Assembly (NCBI GenBank): GCA_041299015.1
Contig: JBFYWB010000059.1
Coordinates: forward strand, 1-29,545
Direction: 5' to 3'
Origin: JARFQH01 sp041299015
Lineage (GTDB): Bacteria > Desulfobacterota > Desulfobacteria > Desulfobacterales > SG8-13
Length of the DNA stretch: 29,545 nucleotides
A program made the translations under genes and the position numbers. Numbering within the stretch: position 1 is the first letter of the stretch; each line of letters starts with the position of its first letter. The notes beneath the pieces are model-generated. The model was given only the letters and a program-made list of their open reading frames with translations, was not told where the DNA came from and searched no databases. This document shows, piece after piece, positions 16,139 to 24,798 of this stretch.

Positions 16139-17188
16139 ATGTCCGATCCCAAAAAACTGCGCTTGAGCCAAACCGTGAAAGGCGCCGGCTGAGCGTCCAA
16201 ACTGCCTCCAGGGGACCTGGATAGAGCACTCTGCGGGCTTGACATTCCCACCGACCCCAATGTGATTGTCGGGTTGGGACGGGCGGACGATGCCGGGGTT
16301 TACAAGATTTCCGAGGATCTCGCATTGATCCAGACCGTCGATTTTTTCACGCCGATTGTGGACGATCCTTACTGGTTTGGCCAGGTCGCCGCGGCCAACG
16401 CGCTAAGCGACATCTATGCCATGGGGGGTGAGCCGAAAACCGCCATGAACTTGGTCTGCTTTCCGCTCAAGCAGATGGATATCTCCATTCTGCGGCAGAT
16501 CCTCGAGGGCGGCCTCGCCAAAATGAAAGAGGCCGGCGTTGCGCTGGTTGGCGGGCACAGCATCGAAGACAACGAGCTCAAATACGGCCTGTCGGTGACC
16601 GGCTTCGTCCACCCGCAGAGGGTCCTGACCAAGGGAGGCCTGAAACCGGGCGATCGGCTTATTCTCACTAAGCCATTGGGGACCGGCGTTATCAACACGG
16701 CCATAAAGGGCGATATGGCATCGACGGAGGCGATCGAGAAGGTGACACGCCTGATGGCCGCGTTGAACCGGGACGCTGCGAGTGTAATGGCGCGTTTTCC
16801 GATTCACGCCTGCACCGACGTCACCGGATTCGGTCTGTTGGGGCACTTGGCGGAAATGGTCGTCGGGACCGGTTTAGGGGTTGTTTTACGAACGGCGGCT
16901 ATTCCCATTTTACCCGAGGCGGTAGAATATGCCGGGTTCGGATTGCTGCCGGCCGGCGCCTTCAAGAACAAGGAATATCGGGCGGCCATGGTGGAGTGCG
17001 CACCCGGTCTTGACCCCCTGATTCCGGATCTTCTCTTCGACCCTCAGACCTCAGGGGGATTGCTGATCGGCATTGCTGAAGAAAAAGCGGACGGTTTGCT
17101 GGCAGAACTGATTAAAAAAGGCGTGGCGGAATCGAAGATCATCGGAGAGGTCGTCACCGAACCATATGAAAAGATCATTTTAAAATAG
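16139..17188 (+). CDS. selD: Selenophosphate synthetase containing selenocysteine (in-frame UGA)
   Basis: Makes selenophosphate from selenide and ATP, the selenium donor for selenocysteine and selenouridine. It reads 349 residues if the TGA at 16190-16192 (codon 18) is decoded as selenocysteine, giving KGAGU-ASKLPP, which matches the family's catalytic Cys/Sec-x-x-Lys motif (K21). The ATG at 16139 has CGGAG eight bases upstream, and the reading frame is intact on both sides of the TGA. A hairpin 14 bases downstream fits a bacterial SECIS. The ATP-binding segments GRADDAGVY, ANALSDIYAMGG and the C-terminal FDPQTSGGLL are present. Simple gene calling would start at 16262 or later and lose the active site. 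yedF follows 12 bases downstream. Confidence 0.95.
16207..16221 (+). promoter_or_regulatory. selD: Bacterial SECIS-like hairpin in selD
   Basis: TCCAGG-GGA-CCTGGA forms a perfect 6-bp stem with a G-containing three-base loop. It begins 14 bases after the UGA, in the distance range where SelB-recognised bacterial SECIS elements lie. It overlaps coding sequence, as is usual in bacteria. Confidence 0.65.
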
Positions 17189-17200
17189 TACGGAGGATAT

Positions 17201-17803
17201 ATGAAAGAAATCGATGCTCGGGGCCTGGCGTGCCCCGCACCGGTTTTGCAAGCCAAGGCCGTGTTGGCGCAGGAAAAAACGGGGGCGGTCAGAGTCGTCG
17301 TCGACAACGCCGCCGCCCAGCAGAATATCAAACGGTTTCTCGAATCACAGGGATTTGAAACCGCACTGGACATGCAGGCGGACGACTATGTCGTCATCGG
17401 GAAATGTTCCGCGTCACCGCAGAAAGGGGAAGTCCCGAAGGCTCAGCCAGAAGGTGCCGCCGACCTTAAGAAAATCATGGTCATGTGTGCTACGGACCGC
17501 ATCGGTTTTGGAGACGATTTACTGGGGCTCAAGCTCATGGTGAGCTTTATCAGAACTCTCAGGGAAATTGGTCCGGAGTTGTGGCGGCTTGTTTTTGTCA
17601 ACAACGGCGTCAAACTCACCATTGACGGTTCCGAGGTGCTGGCCGATCTGAAGGAATTCGAGCAAAACGGTTTGCACATCCTTGTCTGCGGCACATGCCT
17701 CGATCACTTCAAGCTGCTGGACAAGAAACAGGTCGGTGAAACAACCAACATGCTCGACATCGTGACGGCCATGCAGTTGGCGGACAAGGTCATCAGCATC
17801 TGA
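17201..17803 (+). CDS. yedF: YedF, sulfurtransferase-like selenium metabolism protein
   Basis: A 200-residue protein with a TusA-like N-terminal domain (ARGLACPAPVL with the CPxP motif, C11) and a DsrE-like C-terminal domain (IMVMCATDRIGFGDDLLG, and the Cys pair in LVCGTCLDHF). Proteins with this two-domain layout are typically found beside selD and are thought to act in selenium handling; the biochemical step is not established. CGGAGG lies just before the ATG, and only 12 bases separate it from selD, so the two are cotranscribed. Confidence 0.9.
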   Translation: MKEIDARGLACPAPVLQAKAVLAQEKTGAVRVVVDNAAAQQNIKRFLESQGFETALDMQADDYVVIGKCSASPQKGEVPKAQPEGAADLKKIMVMCATDRIGFGDDLLGLKLMVSFIRTLREIGPELWRLVFVNNGVKLTIDGSEVLADLKEFEQNGLHILVCGTCLDHFKLLDKKQVGETTNMLDIVTAMQLADKVISI

Positions 17804-17854
17804 TTCGAGAACCGCCGGGCGGCAACGATTAAAAAGCGTCGAGGGAAGATTTGG

Positions 17855-18433
17855 ATGCAGACACCCCAATTCGAATATGATCTCGGCGTCATTCATGGCC
17901 GGTTTCAGGTGCTTCACAATGACCACATGAAATACGTGTTGGCCGGCAAAGCGCTGTGTCGACATCTGGTTATCGGGATCACCAATCCGGACCCGGCCCT
18001 CGTCAAGGAGGAGCACGCCGACTCCCATCGCAGCAGCCACCTGGCCAACCCACTGACCTATTTTGAACGCTATCGGCTCCTGAAGGCTGCGTTGGCGGAA
18101 GCCGGTGTTGACTGGCGGGATTTCTCCATCGTCCCGATGCCGATCAGCATGCCCGAGCGCTATCGATACTACGTGCCGCTCGAGGCCGTTTTTTTTCTTA
18201 CGATCTACGACGAATGGGGGCGCCGAAAGAAAAGCTACTTCGAATCGCTTAACCTCAAAGTGCACGTCCTCTGGGAAGTCGCTGCCGAAGAAAAAGGGAT
18301 CAGCGGCAGTGACGTGCGCTCGATGATGGTGCGCGGCCAGGCATGGGAAGATGCTGTTCCGAACAGCGCGGCCGTGCTTCTAAAAAAGTGGGGTATCCCG
18401 GAAAGATTAAAGAAAATACAACGGGAAGAGTAG
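17855..18433 (+). CDS. NadM-like nucleotidyltransferase (probable NMN/NaMN adenylyltransferase)
   Basis: A 192-residue cytidylyltransferase-fold protein. The N-terminal motif is GRFQVLHNDH, a variant of the family GRFQPxHxGH in which the Gly is Asp. The C-terminal ISGSDVR matches the ATP-binding ISxTxxR motif. The likely reaction joins ATP with nicotinate or nicotinamide mononucleotide to make NAD precursors, but another nucleotide substrate is possible. GAGGGAAG precedes the ATG by a normal distance. It lies 52 bases after yedF in the same direction, so it may be in the selD transcription unit without a functional link. Confidence 0.75.
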   Translation: MQTPQFEYDLGVIHGRFQVLHNDHMKYVLAGKALCRHLVIGITNPDPALVKEEHADSHRSSHLANPLTYFERYRLLKAALAEAGVDWRDFSIVPMPISMPERYRYYVPLEAVFFLTIYDEWGRRKKSYFESLNLKVHVLWEVAAEEKGISGSDVRSMMVRGQAWEDAVPNSAAVLLKKWGIPERLKKIQREE

Positions 18434-18435
18434 TA

Positions 18436-18452
18436 AAACCGCCTTACGGTTT
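18436..18452. terminator. Hairpin between convergent genes
   Basis: AAACCG-N5-CGGTTT, overlapping the last codons of the desulfurase gene. It lacks a long U-run on either strand, so it is at best a weak bidirectional terminator. Confidence 0.35.
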
Positions 18453-19592
18453 CTCTTCTCTCAGTTTCTTCACCGCACCTGTGACGATTTCGATCGCGCT
18501 GTCGATTTCCCCCGCAGTGGTCATCCGTCCCACGCTGAAGCGCAGGGTCCCCTTGGCCCATTCCAGGGGCACGCGCATGGCTTCAAGGACGTGGGAGATT
18601 TCTACCGTATCCGAGTGGCAGGCGGCTCCGGCCGAGACGGCCACCTCCAATCCGATTTCTTCCAGGATGCGGTTGGCTTCCACCCCTTTGAACGACAGGC
18701 TAAGCGTGTTGGGCAGGCGTTTCACCGGATGACCGTTCAGGCGCACGTCGTCTAGTTCAGCCGTCAGCCTCTCCTGCATCCGGTTCCGCAACCACTGCAT
18801 GTGGGCCATGTTTGGTGTGAGGTCCTGAGCGGCGATCTCGCAGGCCTTCCCCAAGCCGACGATCTCGAGGACGTTTTCGGTCCCGGCCCTCCGGCCGCGT
18901 TCCTGTCCGGCGCCATGGCAGAACTTCTCCGGCGTCAACGGCGGGCGCACGTAGAGGGCCCCGATGCCTTTGGGTGCGTAGAGCTTGTGTCCGGCGACCG
19001 ACAAAAGATCGACACCGAGGTCCTGAACGTCGGCGGGAATCTTGCCCACCGACTGGGCGGCGTCGGTGTGCATGACGATTCCATGTTGCTTGGCGATTCT
19101 CGCAATCTCACCTATCGGTTGGATCGTGCCCACTTCGTTGTTGGCGTGCATGATGGTGATCAGGACGGTGGTGGGGCGGATCGCTTTTGCCACCTCAACC
19201 GGGTCGACGAGTCCGTCGGCGCTGACCGGCAGATAAGTGGTCTCGAAACCGTCTTGAGCCAAGTAGCGGCAGACCTCCAGCACCGCCGGGTGTTCGAAGG
19301 CGCTGGTGATGATGTGGTTGCCCTTTGTGCGCAGGGCGCGGGCCGTACCTCGAATGGCATGGTTGTTCGATTCGGTGCCGCCGCTGGTAAAGAACAGCTC
19401 CTCGGGCCGGCAGTTGAGAATCCCGGCCACCTGACGGCGTGCGGATTCCACCGCCCGTTTCGGGGCGATGCCGTACCAGTGTGAACTGGACGGGTTGCCG
19501 AACTCGACTTCCAGAAACGGCCGCATGGCGGCGACCACTTCGGGGGCATGCGGGGTCGTGCCGTTGTAGTCCAGATAGATCGGTTTGATCAT
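18444..19592 (-). CDS. NifS/IscS-family cysteine desulfurase
   Basis: PLP enzyme of 382 residues that removes sulfur (or selenium) from cysteine (or selenocysteine). H101 (AFEHPAV) stacks on PLP, K203 (VAGHKLYAPKG) binds it, and C325 (GAACHSD) is the catalytic persulfide residue. RRAGTEN is also present. No iscU or iscR is adjacent, which argues against a housekeeping ISC role. The convergent selD and yedF suggest it may supply selenium or sulfur to that pathway, which is inference. Selenocysteine lyase and cysteine desulfurase cannot be separated from the sequence alone. Confidence 0.9.
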   Translation of the reverse strand: MIKPIYLDYNGTTPHAPEVVAAMRPFLEVEFGNPSSSHWYGIAPKRAVESARRQVAGILNCRPEELFFTSGGTESNNHAIRGTARALRTKGNHIITSAFEHPAVLEVCRYLAQDGFETTYLPVSADGLVDPVEVAKAIRPTTVLITIMHANNEVGTIQPIGEIARIAKQHGIVMHTDAAQSVGKIPADVQDLGVDLLSVAGHKLYAPKGIGALYVRPPLTPEKFCHGAGQERGRRAGTENVLEIVGLGKACEIAAQDLTPNMAHMQWLRNRMQERLTAELDDVRLNGHPVKRLPNTLSLSFKGVEANRILEEIGLEVAVSAGAACHSDTVEISHVLEAMRVPLEWAKGTLRFSVGRMTTAGEIDSAIEIVTGAVKKLREEKP

Positions 19593-19622
19593 GATCGGCT
19601 GCCTGAAGATTTGAATGCTGAT

Positions 19623-20252
19623 TTAAAACAACTGTTCCCAGAGGCTGAACCTCACAGCCTCATAGCCGGATGATGCGTAGTCCCACTTTTTTCCGTAAAC
19701 GTGGACCCGATTGGTTTCCGCGCCGTTTTCATCATACACCCGGCCGCCCTCGAGCGTCCAGGCCAGGATACCGCCCTCCAGGTTGCGGACGGCGATACCC
19801 TTTGCGTCCATTTCGCGGGCGAACAGCCCGCTGCGATAACTGATGGTACAATAGGCGACCACGGTTTTCCCGGCGTGTTTCTCCAAATCGCTTAGAAAAT
19901 CGTCCTGGGTGACGGCGTGCGGCAGCATCGACACTTTCATTTCCGCAGGTTTGCGGGTGTCGACAAAGACGACTTCATCCTTTTTCAGCAACGCCATGGC
20001 CTGCTGCGGCGATACGTCCCCGACCGCCGGAAAGTCGCTCTTGTAGCCGGCATACATGGCATAGACGATTTCTTTTTTTTCCGCATCCGTGAGGCGATGG
20101 CCCGCCGCGGCCGAACCGGTGAGCAATACCATGCAGGCGGTCGTCCAGATCATGACTGCGGACCCGAGAGCCTGCAGGCTCACTTTGGTCGTTCCGGGAA
20201 GATGAATCGATCGAGGTATATTTTTATCGACTTTTTCTATTCTGATCATCAA
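19623..20252 (-). CDS. Exported rhodanese-like protein
   Basis: A 209-residue protein with a hydrophobic segment (about residues 28-50) ending in GSAAAG, consistent with a signal peptide or anchor after a long basic N-region. A single rhodanese domain follows (about 75-175), with VVFVDTRKPAE and the active-site loop beginning at Cys135 (YCTISYRSG). The Cys is present, so sulfur (or selenium) transfer is plausible. It lies 30 bases upstream of the desulfurase on the same strand, so cotranscription is likely, but an exported location would separate it from the cytoplasmic enzymes. No clear Shine-Dalgarno was seen, so the start is uncertain. Confidence 0.83.
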   Translation of the reverse strand: MMIRIEKVDKNIPRSIHLPGTTKVSLQALGSAVMIWTTACMVLLTGSAAAGHRLTDAEKKEIVYAMYAGYKSDFPAVGDVSPQQAMALLKKDEVVFVDTRKPAEMKVSMLPHAVTQDDFLSDLEKHAGKTVVAYCTISYRSGLFAREMDAKGIAVRNLEGGILAWTLEGGRVYDENGAETNRVHVYGKKWDYASSGYEAVRFSLWEQLF

Positions 20253-20437
20253 TATCGTCCATATTTCAAACTGGACTTGCGTGTCAATGCCGTGATACTG
20301 GGGGCATGGTTAAAATTTCATTAATAAAATAACGCCGAGGCGCTGTTTTTCAACAAGGTGCCTTCGGCGGCAGATGCAGCGCCGCTTTCTTGGTCATCGA
20401 CGCGAGGACTTCTTTTCACGCAAAGACACTCTGAGAT

Positions 20438-21289
20438 ATGGAAACGTTCACTCACAAATACGCCAAGGCACCGCGACTGGCGATGTGCAACTTCATCACC
20501 GAGATGGACCGCTTGAAACGGTTTGCCATCGGACGTGGGTTTGCCGGGATCGACTGGTCGTTCGACCTGGAAAATCTGCCGATGCGACCGGCGGACGAAT
20601 CCCGCTGGGTCGATTTTCTAGCGGCCCTGGATCCGCTCGAGATCCGGTTTCACTGCCCGTTTACCAAAATCGACATCGGTCATGAAGATCCCCGCAAAGG
20701 TCAGGCTGCGGTAAATCTGTTTCGACGCGTGATCAAACTGGTCTCCAAGGCCGACGGCAAATTCCTCACGCTGCACATCGGGCTCGGGCGCGACAGCACC
20801 AAGCCGCTTTCCTGGAACGATACGGTTCAGAACCTGAGAGGGATGGTGCAATACGGAGCGGAGCGCGGGGTCACGGTTTGTCTGGAAAACCTGGCCTGGG
20901 GCTGGACCAGCAAACCAAATCTCTTCGAAAAACTGATCCGTCTTTCCGGTGCGGGTGTGACCTTCGACATCGGCCACGCCCATGCCTGCGAGTCGGTGGG
21001 CAGCCAGCACTTCGATGCCGAGGATTTTGTCAGTCCCCACCCAAGCCGCGTGTTCAACGCCCACGTTTACCACACCGAGATTCCGGGCGTCGGCCATCTA
21101 CCGGCCAAGCACCTCGACGACATTCGGGACCGGCTGGCCATTCTGCAACGGACCGGATGCCGATGGTGGGTGATCGAAGTCCGGGATGTCGAGGGATTGC
21201 TGCAGACCAAAGAAATTATCGACACCTACCTCGAACAGGGCAACCGCAGAGTTCGGTTGGAGGGAACCGATGATGCTGCGCGCAAATGA
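20438..21289 (+). CDS. TIM-barrel sugar-phosphate isomerase/epimerase-like protein
   Basis: A 283-residue protein of the xylose-isomerase-like/AP-endonuclease-2 fold. Candidate metal ligands are E150 (VCLENLAWG), D177 and H180 (TFDIGHAHA), H209/H212 (NAHVYH) and E247 (WWVIEVRD). The presence of all these acidic and His positions suggests an active divalent-metal enzyme, but neither sugar nor nucleic-acid substrate can be assigned. It reads away from the rhodanese gene and is immediately followed by the ech regulatory region. Its own ribosome-binding site is weak. Confidence 0.75.
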   Translation: METFTHKYAKAPRLAMCNFITEMDRLKRFAIGRGFAGIDWSFDLENLPMRPADESRWVDFLAALDPLEIRFHCPFTKIDIGHEDPRKGQAAVNLFRRVIKLVSKADGKFLTLHIGLGRDSTKPLSWNDTVQNLRGMVQYGAERGVTVCLENLAWGWTSKPNLFEKLIRLSGAGVTFDIGHAHACESVGSQHFDAEDFVSPHPSRVFNAHVYHTEIPGVGHLPAKHLDDIRDRLAILQRTGCRWWVIEVRDVEGLLQTKEIIDTYLEQGNRRVRLEGTDDAARK

Positions 21290-21290
21290 C

Positions 21291-21307
21291 TTTTACACCC
21301 TGTAAAA
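21291..21307. promoter_or_regulatory. Operator-like palindrome TTTTACA-N3-TGTAAAA, possible enhancer
   Basis: Perfect 7-base arms around CCC. It is about 130-145 bases upstream of the transcription start expected from the sigma-54 promoter, the usual place for an enhancer-binding activator. The cognate regulator is not in the window. Confidence 0.5.
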
Positions 21308-21411
21308 AAAGCTGATAGTCCCACCGGAAAAACACTCGGCCGGCCTCCCGTTCTATTCTGCAGACTCACATTAATTCAACCGGTTGTATCGATTTTCCTT
21401 ACGCTGCCGGA

Positions 21412-21426
21412 TGGCACGCCTTTTGC
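21412..21426 (+). promoter_or_regulatory. Sigma-54 (-24/-12) promoter of the ech operon
   Basis: TGGCACG-N4-TTGC fits the consensus, with the invariant GG and GC ten bases apart. Transcription would start near 21437, about 65 bases before echA. A 10-bp palindrome CAACCGGTTG at 21377-21386 lies just upstream. Confidence 0.75.
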
Positions 21427-21501
21427 GGTGACAGAGAGGGAAGAAAAGCGGTTCGTGCGTGTAAAAAGTGCCGGAAAACGGGCCGCGGCGGATACGCCCC
21501 G

Positions 21502-23439
21502 ATGAACATTCAACGGGTGAAGCCGGTGAGAACGACCGAAATCATTGTTGCGGTTCTCATCCTGTGGCCCCTTGCAGCAGCGTTCTTGTGTTACGTCGTT
21601 CGCGCCGAGAGGCTGCGCAGAAAGTTGGTTCCCTTGACCGGAGCCTTGCTTACCGCCGCAGCGCTGCTTCTGTCGACCCGCATCCCTTTCGACCTCGGAG
21701 TTGAGGCGGCTCTTGAAAAAGTGATCGATGTCCTGGTCCTGTCGCTCGACATTTTCCTGCTGGGCGCCATTCTCTTTATCGGCCTCAGACACCGGCACCG
21801 GTTGATATCGATCCTGGCGATTCTGCAACTGGTTTTGCTCGGCCTGACCGATTTTCAGTCGTTCCCGGCGCCGCGGCCGAATCCGGTTATCCACTGCGAC
21901 GCCCTGTCGCTCCTGTTGGTCCTGATCGTTTCCATCGTCGGCTCGGTTATCTGCATTCAAGGGCTGGCTTACATGAAGGCGCATGAGGACCATCTTCACC
22001 TGGCGGCCTCCCGGCAGCACCGTTTCTTCGCCGTCATGTTACTCTTTCTATCGGCCATGAACGGCCTGGTCCTGGCCGACAAGCTGCCGCATCTCTATTT
22101 CTTCTTCGAGTTAACCACCATCTGTTCGTACTTTCTCATCGCCCACGACCAAACGCCGGAGTCCGTCACCAATGCGCTGCGGGCGCTGTGGATCAACAGC
22201 CTGGGCGGTTTGGCGTTGGTGGCAGCCGTGTTCTGGTTCGCCCGGTTCCACGGCGTCACCGGCCTTCGGCAGTTCAATGCGGATGATTTCCGATCGGCTG
22301 TCTGGCTCTTGCCGTTGGCCCTGATGTGTCTCGCCGGCTTCACAAAGGCCGCCCAGTTTCCATTCCAGGGCTGGCTTTTAGGGGCCATGGTAGCGCCGAC
22401 TCCCGTCTCGGCCCTGCTCCACTCCAGCACGATGGTCAAAGCCGGTGTTTACCTGGTGCTGCGCATCGCCCCCCTTTTCCAAGATACATTCCTGGGGCTG
22501 TGCGTGGCGCTTTTCGGTGCTTTCGGGTTTCTGGCGGCGGCAGCGCTCGCCCTGGGTCAGAGAAACGGAAAACGGGTGCTGGCCTATTCCACCATCAGCA
22601 ACCTGGGACTCATGTTCGCCTGTGCCGGAATCGGCATCCCGATGGCCCTGACTGCCGCCGTGATCCTGCTGCTGTTTCACGCCGTCACCAAGGCGTTGCT
22701 CTTCCTGAGTGTGGGGGCTATCGAGCAGCGCATCGACAGCCGCGACATCGAAGACATGCGTGGTCTCTATGCCCGCATGCCGTTGACGGCCCTCATCACC
22801 GTGGCGGGGGTCCTCTTCATGATCATGCCGCCCTTCGGACTGCTGGTCGGCAAGTGGATGGCCATGGAGGCCGCCGCGCGAAACTTGACGGCCCTTCTGA
22901 TGCTGGCCCTGGGCAGCGCCCTGACGGTGATGTATTGGGCTAGGTGGGCCGGAACGCTCATGAGCGATCCGCTCGGCGGACGTTTCCGACCGGAAACCCA
23001 GCCATTGCTCACTTGGTTGGCTCTGGGGATTTTGAGCCTTGGTGTGGTGATCCTCAGTGTAAGCGTCCCCTGGCTTTACGACGCGCTGCTCCAGGCCGCC
23101 GCCGGGGAGGTGCCGGCTTACAGCGTTCACGACGGGACAATCGAAAATCCGACCGGCAGCTTCAGCGTTTTTCCGCTGTGCCTGGCCGCCGCTTTCGGAT
23201 TCATCCTGGCCTTGGGGGCCGTCCGTCATGCGCGGCAGGCAAGGATCGTTTTACCCTATTTAAGCGGAGTTCAACAATCAGAGCCAGGGGTTTTTACCGG
23301 CCCGATGGATCAAGCGGTCAAATCCGAGGCCGGTAATTACTATTTTGCGTTCCTTTTCGGTGAAGAACGATTGACGGGCTGGATCAATGCCGGGGCTTTG
23401 CTCCTGCTGACCCTGCTGATAGGAGGAACACTGAGATGA
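21502..23439 (+). CDS. echA: Ech hydrogenase subunit EchA (NuoL/antiporter-like)
   Basis: Integral membrane, proton/sodium-pumping subunit of 645 residues with some 15 or more hydrophobic segments. The antiporter-like core shows FFFELTTICSYFLI with the key Glu of TM5, FTKAAQFPFQGWLLGAMVAPTPVSALLHSSTMVKAGVYL (antiporter signature region with conserved Lys), and HAVTKALLFLSVGAIEQ. It is the first gene of the six-gene ech order known from Methanosarcina and sulfate reducers. It begins 65 bases after the predicted sigma-54 start site. No strong Shine-Dalgarno is seen. It overlaps echB by four bases (ATGA). Confidence 0.9.
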   Translation: MNIQRVKPVRTTEIIVAVLILWPLAAAFLCYVVRAERLRRKLVPLTGALLTAAALLLSTRIPFDLGVEAALEKVIDVLVLSLDIFLLGAILFIGLRHRHRLISILAILQLVLLGLTDFQSFPAPRPNPVIHCDALSLLLVLIVSIVGSVICIQGLAYMKAHEDHLHLAASRQHRFFAVMLLFLSAMNGLVLADKLPHLYFFFELTTICSYFLIAHDQTPESVTNALRALWINSLGGLALVAAVFWFARFHGVTGLRQFNADDFRSAVWLLPLALMCLAGFTKAAQFPFQGWLLGAMVAPTPVSALLHSSTMVKAGVYLVLRIAPLFQDTFLGLCVALFGAFGFLAAAALALGQRNGKRVLAYSTISNLGLMFACAGIGIPMALTAAVILLLFHAVTKALLFLSVGAIEQRIDSRDIEDMRGLYARMPLTALITVAGVLFMIMPPFGLLVGKWMAMEAAARNLTALLMLALGSALTVMYWARWAGTLMSDPLGGRFRPETQPLLTWLALGILSLGVVILSVSVPWLYDALLQAAAGEVPAYSVHDGTIENPTGSFSVFPLCLAAAFGFILALGAVRHARQARIVLPYLSGVQQSEPGVFTGPMDQAVKSEAGNYYFAFLFGEERLTGWINAGALLLLTLLIGGTLR

Positions 23440-24284
23440 AGGGTGTCCTGCTTGCCATGCTCGGCCTCTTGGCGGCGCCGCTGGCCGGAAGCCTTCTTAT
23501 CGGCATGGACCGTATCCTGACCGCGCGGCTGCAGTCGCGTATCGGCCCCCCGGTCCTGCAGCCCATATTCGATGTTGTCAAACTGTTCGCTAAGGAGCGC
23601 GTGGTGGTGAACGCTTGGCAGGCGTTTTGCGCCTATGCGTATCTGGCGGCGGTGGCCGTTGCGGTAGTCCTCTTTTGCCTCCGTTCGGACCTTTTGCTCA
23701 TATTTCTGATTCAGGCGGTGGGGACCGTGTTCATCGTCGTCGGGGCTCTGGCCTCGATCTCGCCATTCAGCCAGGTCGGTGGCTACCGTGAACTCTTACA
23801 GTCACTGGCCTGCGAGCCTTTGCTGGTGCTGGTAATTGCCGGCATCTACCTCGAAACCGGCAGTTTCGCCATCACCGCGGTCGACCGTTGGCCGCAGCCT
23901 TTGGTGGTGCGCTTGCCCTTGTTGTTCATCAATCTGCTCTTCGTCATGGCGGTCAAGCTCCGCAAGTCACCCTTCGATTTCGCTGCCTGCCGCCATGCGC
24001 ACCAGGAACTGGTCGGCGGGGTCCTGACCGACTATTCGGGACCCTTTCTGGCGTTGATCGAGGTCGGCCATTGGTTCGAGACGGTTCTCATGCTGGGCAT
24101 CTGCACACTGTTCTGGGCCGGCAATTGGCCGGCCATGTTGGTCCTGGCGGGTGTGGCCTACCTGTCGATAGTGTGGCTCGACAACGTCACGGCACGCATG
24201 AACTGGCGAGTGTTGTTTGGTTACGCCTGGTTGCTGGGGCTGCCGCTGGCACTGATTAATTTGTTCTGGCTCTCTAAAGGTTGA
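23436..24284 (+). CDS. echB: Ech hydrogenase subunit EchB (NuoH-like)
   Basis: Membrane subunit of 282 residues that anchors the hydrophilic module and contributes to ion translocation. The NuoH-type signatures RIGPPVLQPIFDVVKLFAKE near residue 36 and KLRKSPFDFA...HAHQELVGG near residue 175 are intact. Eight or so hydrophobic segments are visible. AGGAGG precedes the ATG, which overlaps the echA stop codon, so translation is probably coupled. Confidence 0.93.
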   Translation: MKGVLLAMLGLLAAPLAGSLLIGMDRILTARLQSRIGPPVLQPIFDVVKLFAKERVVVNAWQAFCAYAYLAAVAVAVVLFCLRSDLLLIFLIQAVGTVFIVVGALASISPFSQVGGYRELLQSLACEPLLVLVIAGIYLETGSFAITAVDRWPQPLVVRLPLLFINLLFVMAVKLRKSPFDFAACRHAHQELVGGVLTDYSGPFLALIEVGHWFETVLMLGICTLFWAGNWPAMLVLAGVAYLSIVWLDNVTARMNWRVLFGYAWLLGLPLALINLFWLSKG

Positions 24285-24291
24285 CCCGACA

Positions 24292-24798
24292 ATGGGGATC
24301 TGGGCCAAATTCATTGGGTTCGCACGGTTCAAATCGCCGTGGCTGCTGCACTTCGATTGCGGCAGCTGCAATGGGTGCGACATCGAGATCCTGGCCTGCC
24401 TGACACCGGTTTACGACCTGGAGCGCTTCGGCATGGTCAATGTCGGCAACCCCCTGCACGCCGATGTTTTGCTCGTCAGCGGTACCGTCAATCACCGCAA
24501 CCGCATTGTTCTGGAGAATCTTTTCAACCAGATGCCGGCCCCGAAGGTGGTTGTTGCCATTGGTGCCTGCGGGCTTTCAGGAGGAATTTTTCGCGGGGCT
24601 TACAACGTGGTCGGTGGCATCGATCGGGTCATTCCCGTCGATGTATATGTGCCCGGCTGCCCTCCCCGACCGGAGGCGATCATCGACGGCGTGCTGTTGG
24701 GGTTGGAGAAGCTGAAAACCGCCGGCGTTTCCTTCGACCGCCAAGACAGACCGATCGGATCAAAGGAGGAAAATCATTCATGCTCGCAGGCGAACTGA
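24292..24798 (+). CDS. echC: Ech hydrogenase small subunit EchC (NuoB-like)
   Basis: Carries the proximal [4Fe-4S] cluster next to the [NiFe] site. In 168 residues, the ligands are C26 and C29 (CGSCNGCDIE), C93 (GACG) and C123 (PGCPP). The C-terminal 20 residues overlap the next gene. No twin-arginine signal is present, so the complex faces the cytoplasm. It starts seven bases after the echB stop. Confidence 0.95.
   Translation: MGIWAKFIGFARFKSPWLLHFDCGSCNGCDIEILACLTPVYDLERFGMVNVGNPLHADVLLVSGTVNHRNRIVLENLFNQMPAPKVVVAIGACGLSGGIFRGAYNVVGGIDRVIPVDVYVPGCPPRPEAIIDGVLLGLEKLKTAGVSFDRQDRPIGSKEENHSCSQAN

Noticed and set aside
16262..17188. selD starting at 16262 after the TGA
   Set aside because: This would remove the catalytic motif and the glycine-rich N-terminal region, and it ignores the ribosome-binding site at the upstream ATG.
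24339..24779. Upstream extension of the echD frame inside echC
   Set aside because: The residues before 24780 are Arg-rich and only shadow echC; the ATG at 24780 has AAAGGAGG and gives a family-length EchD.
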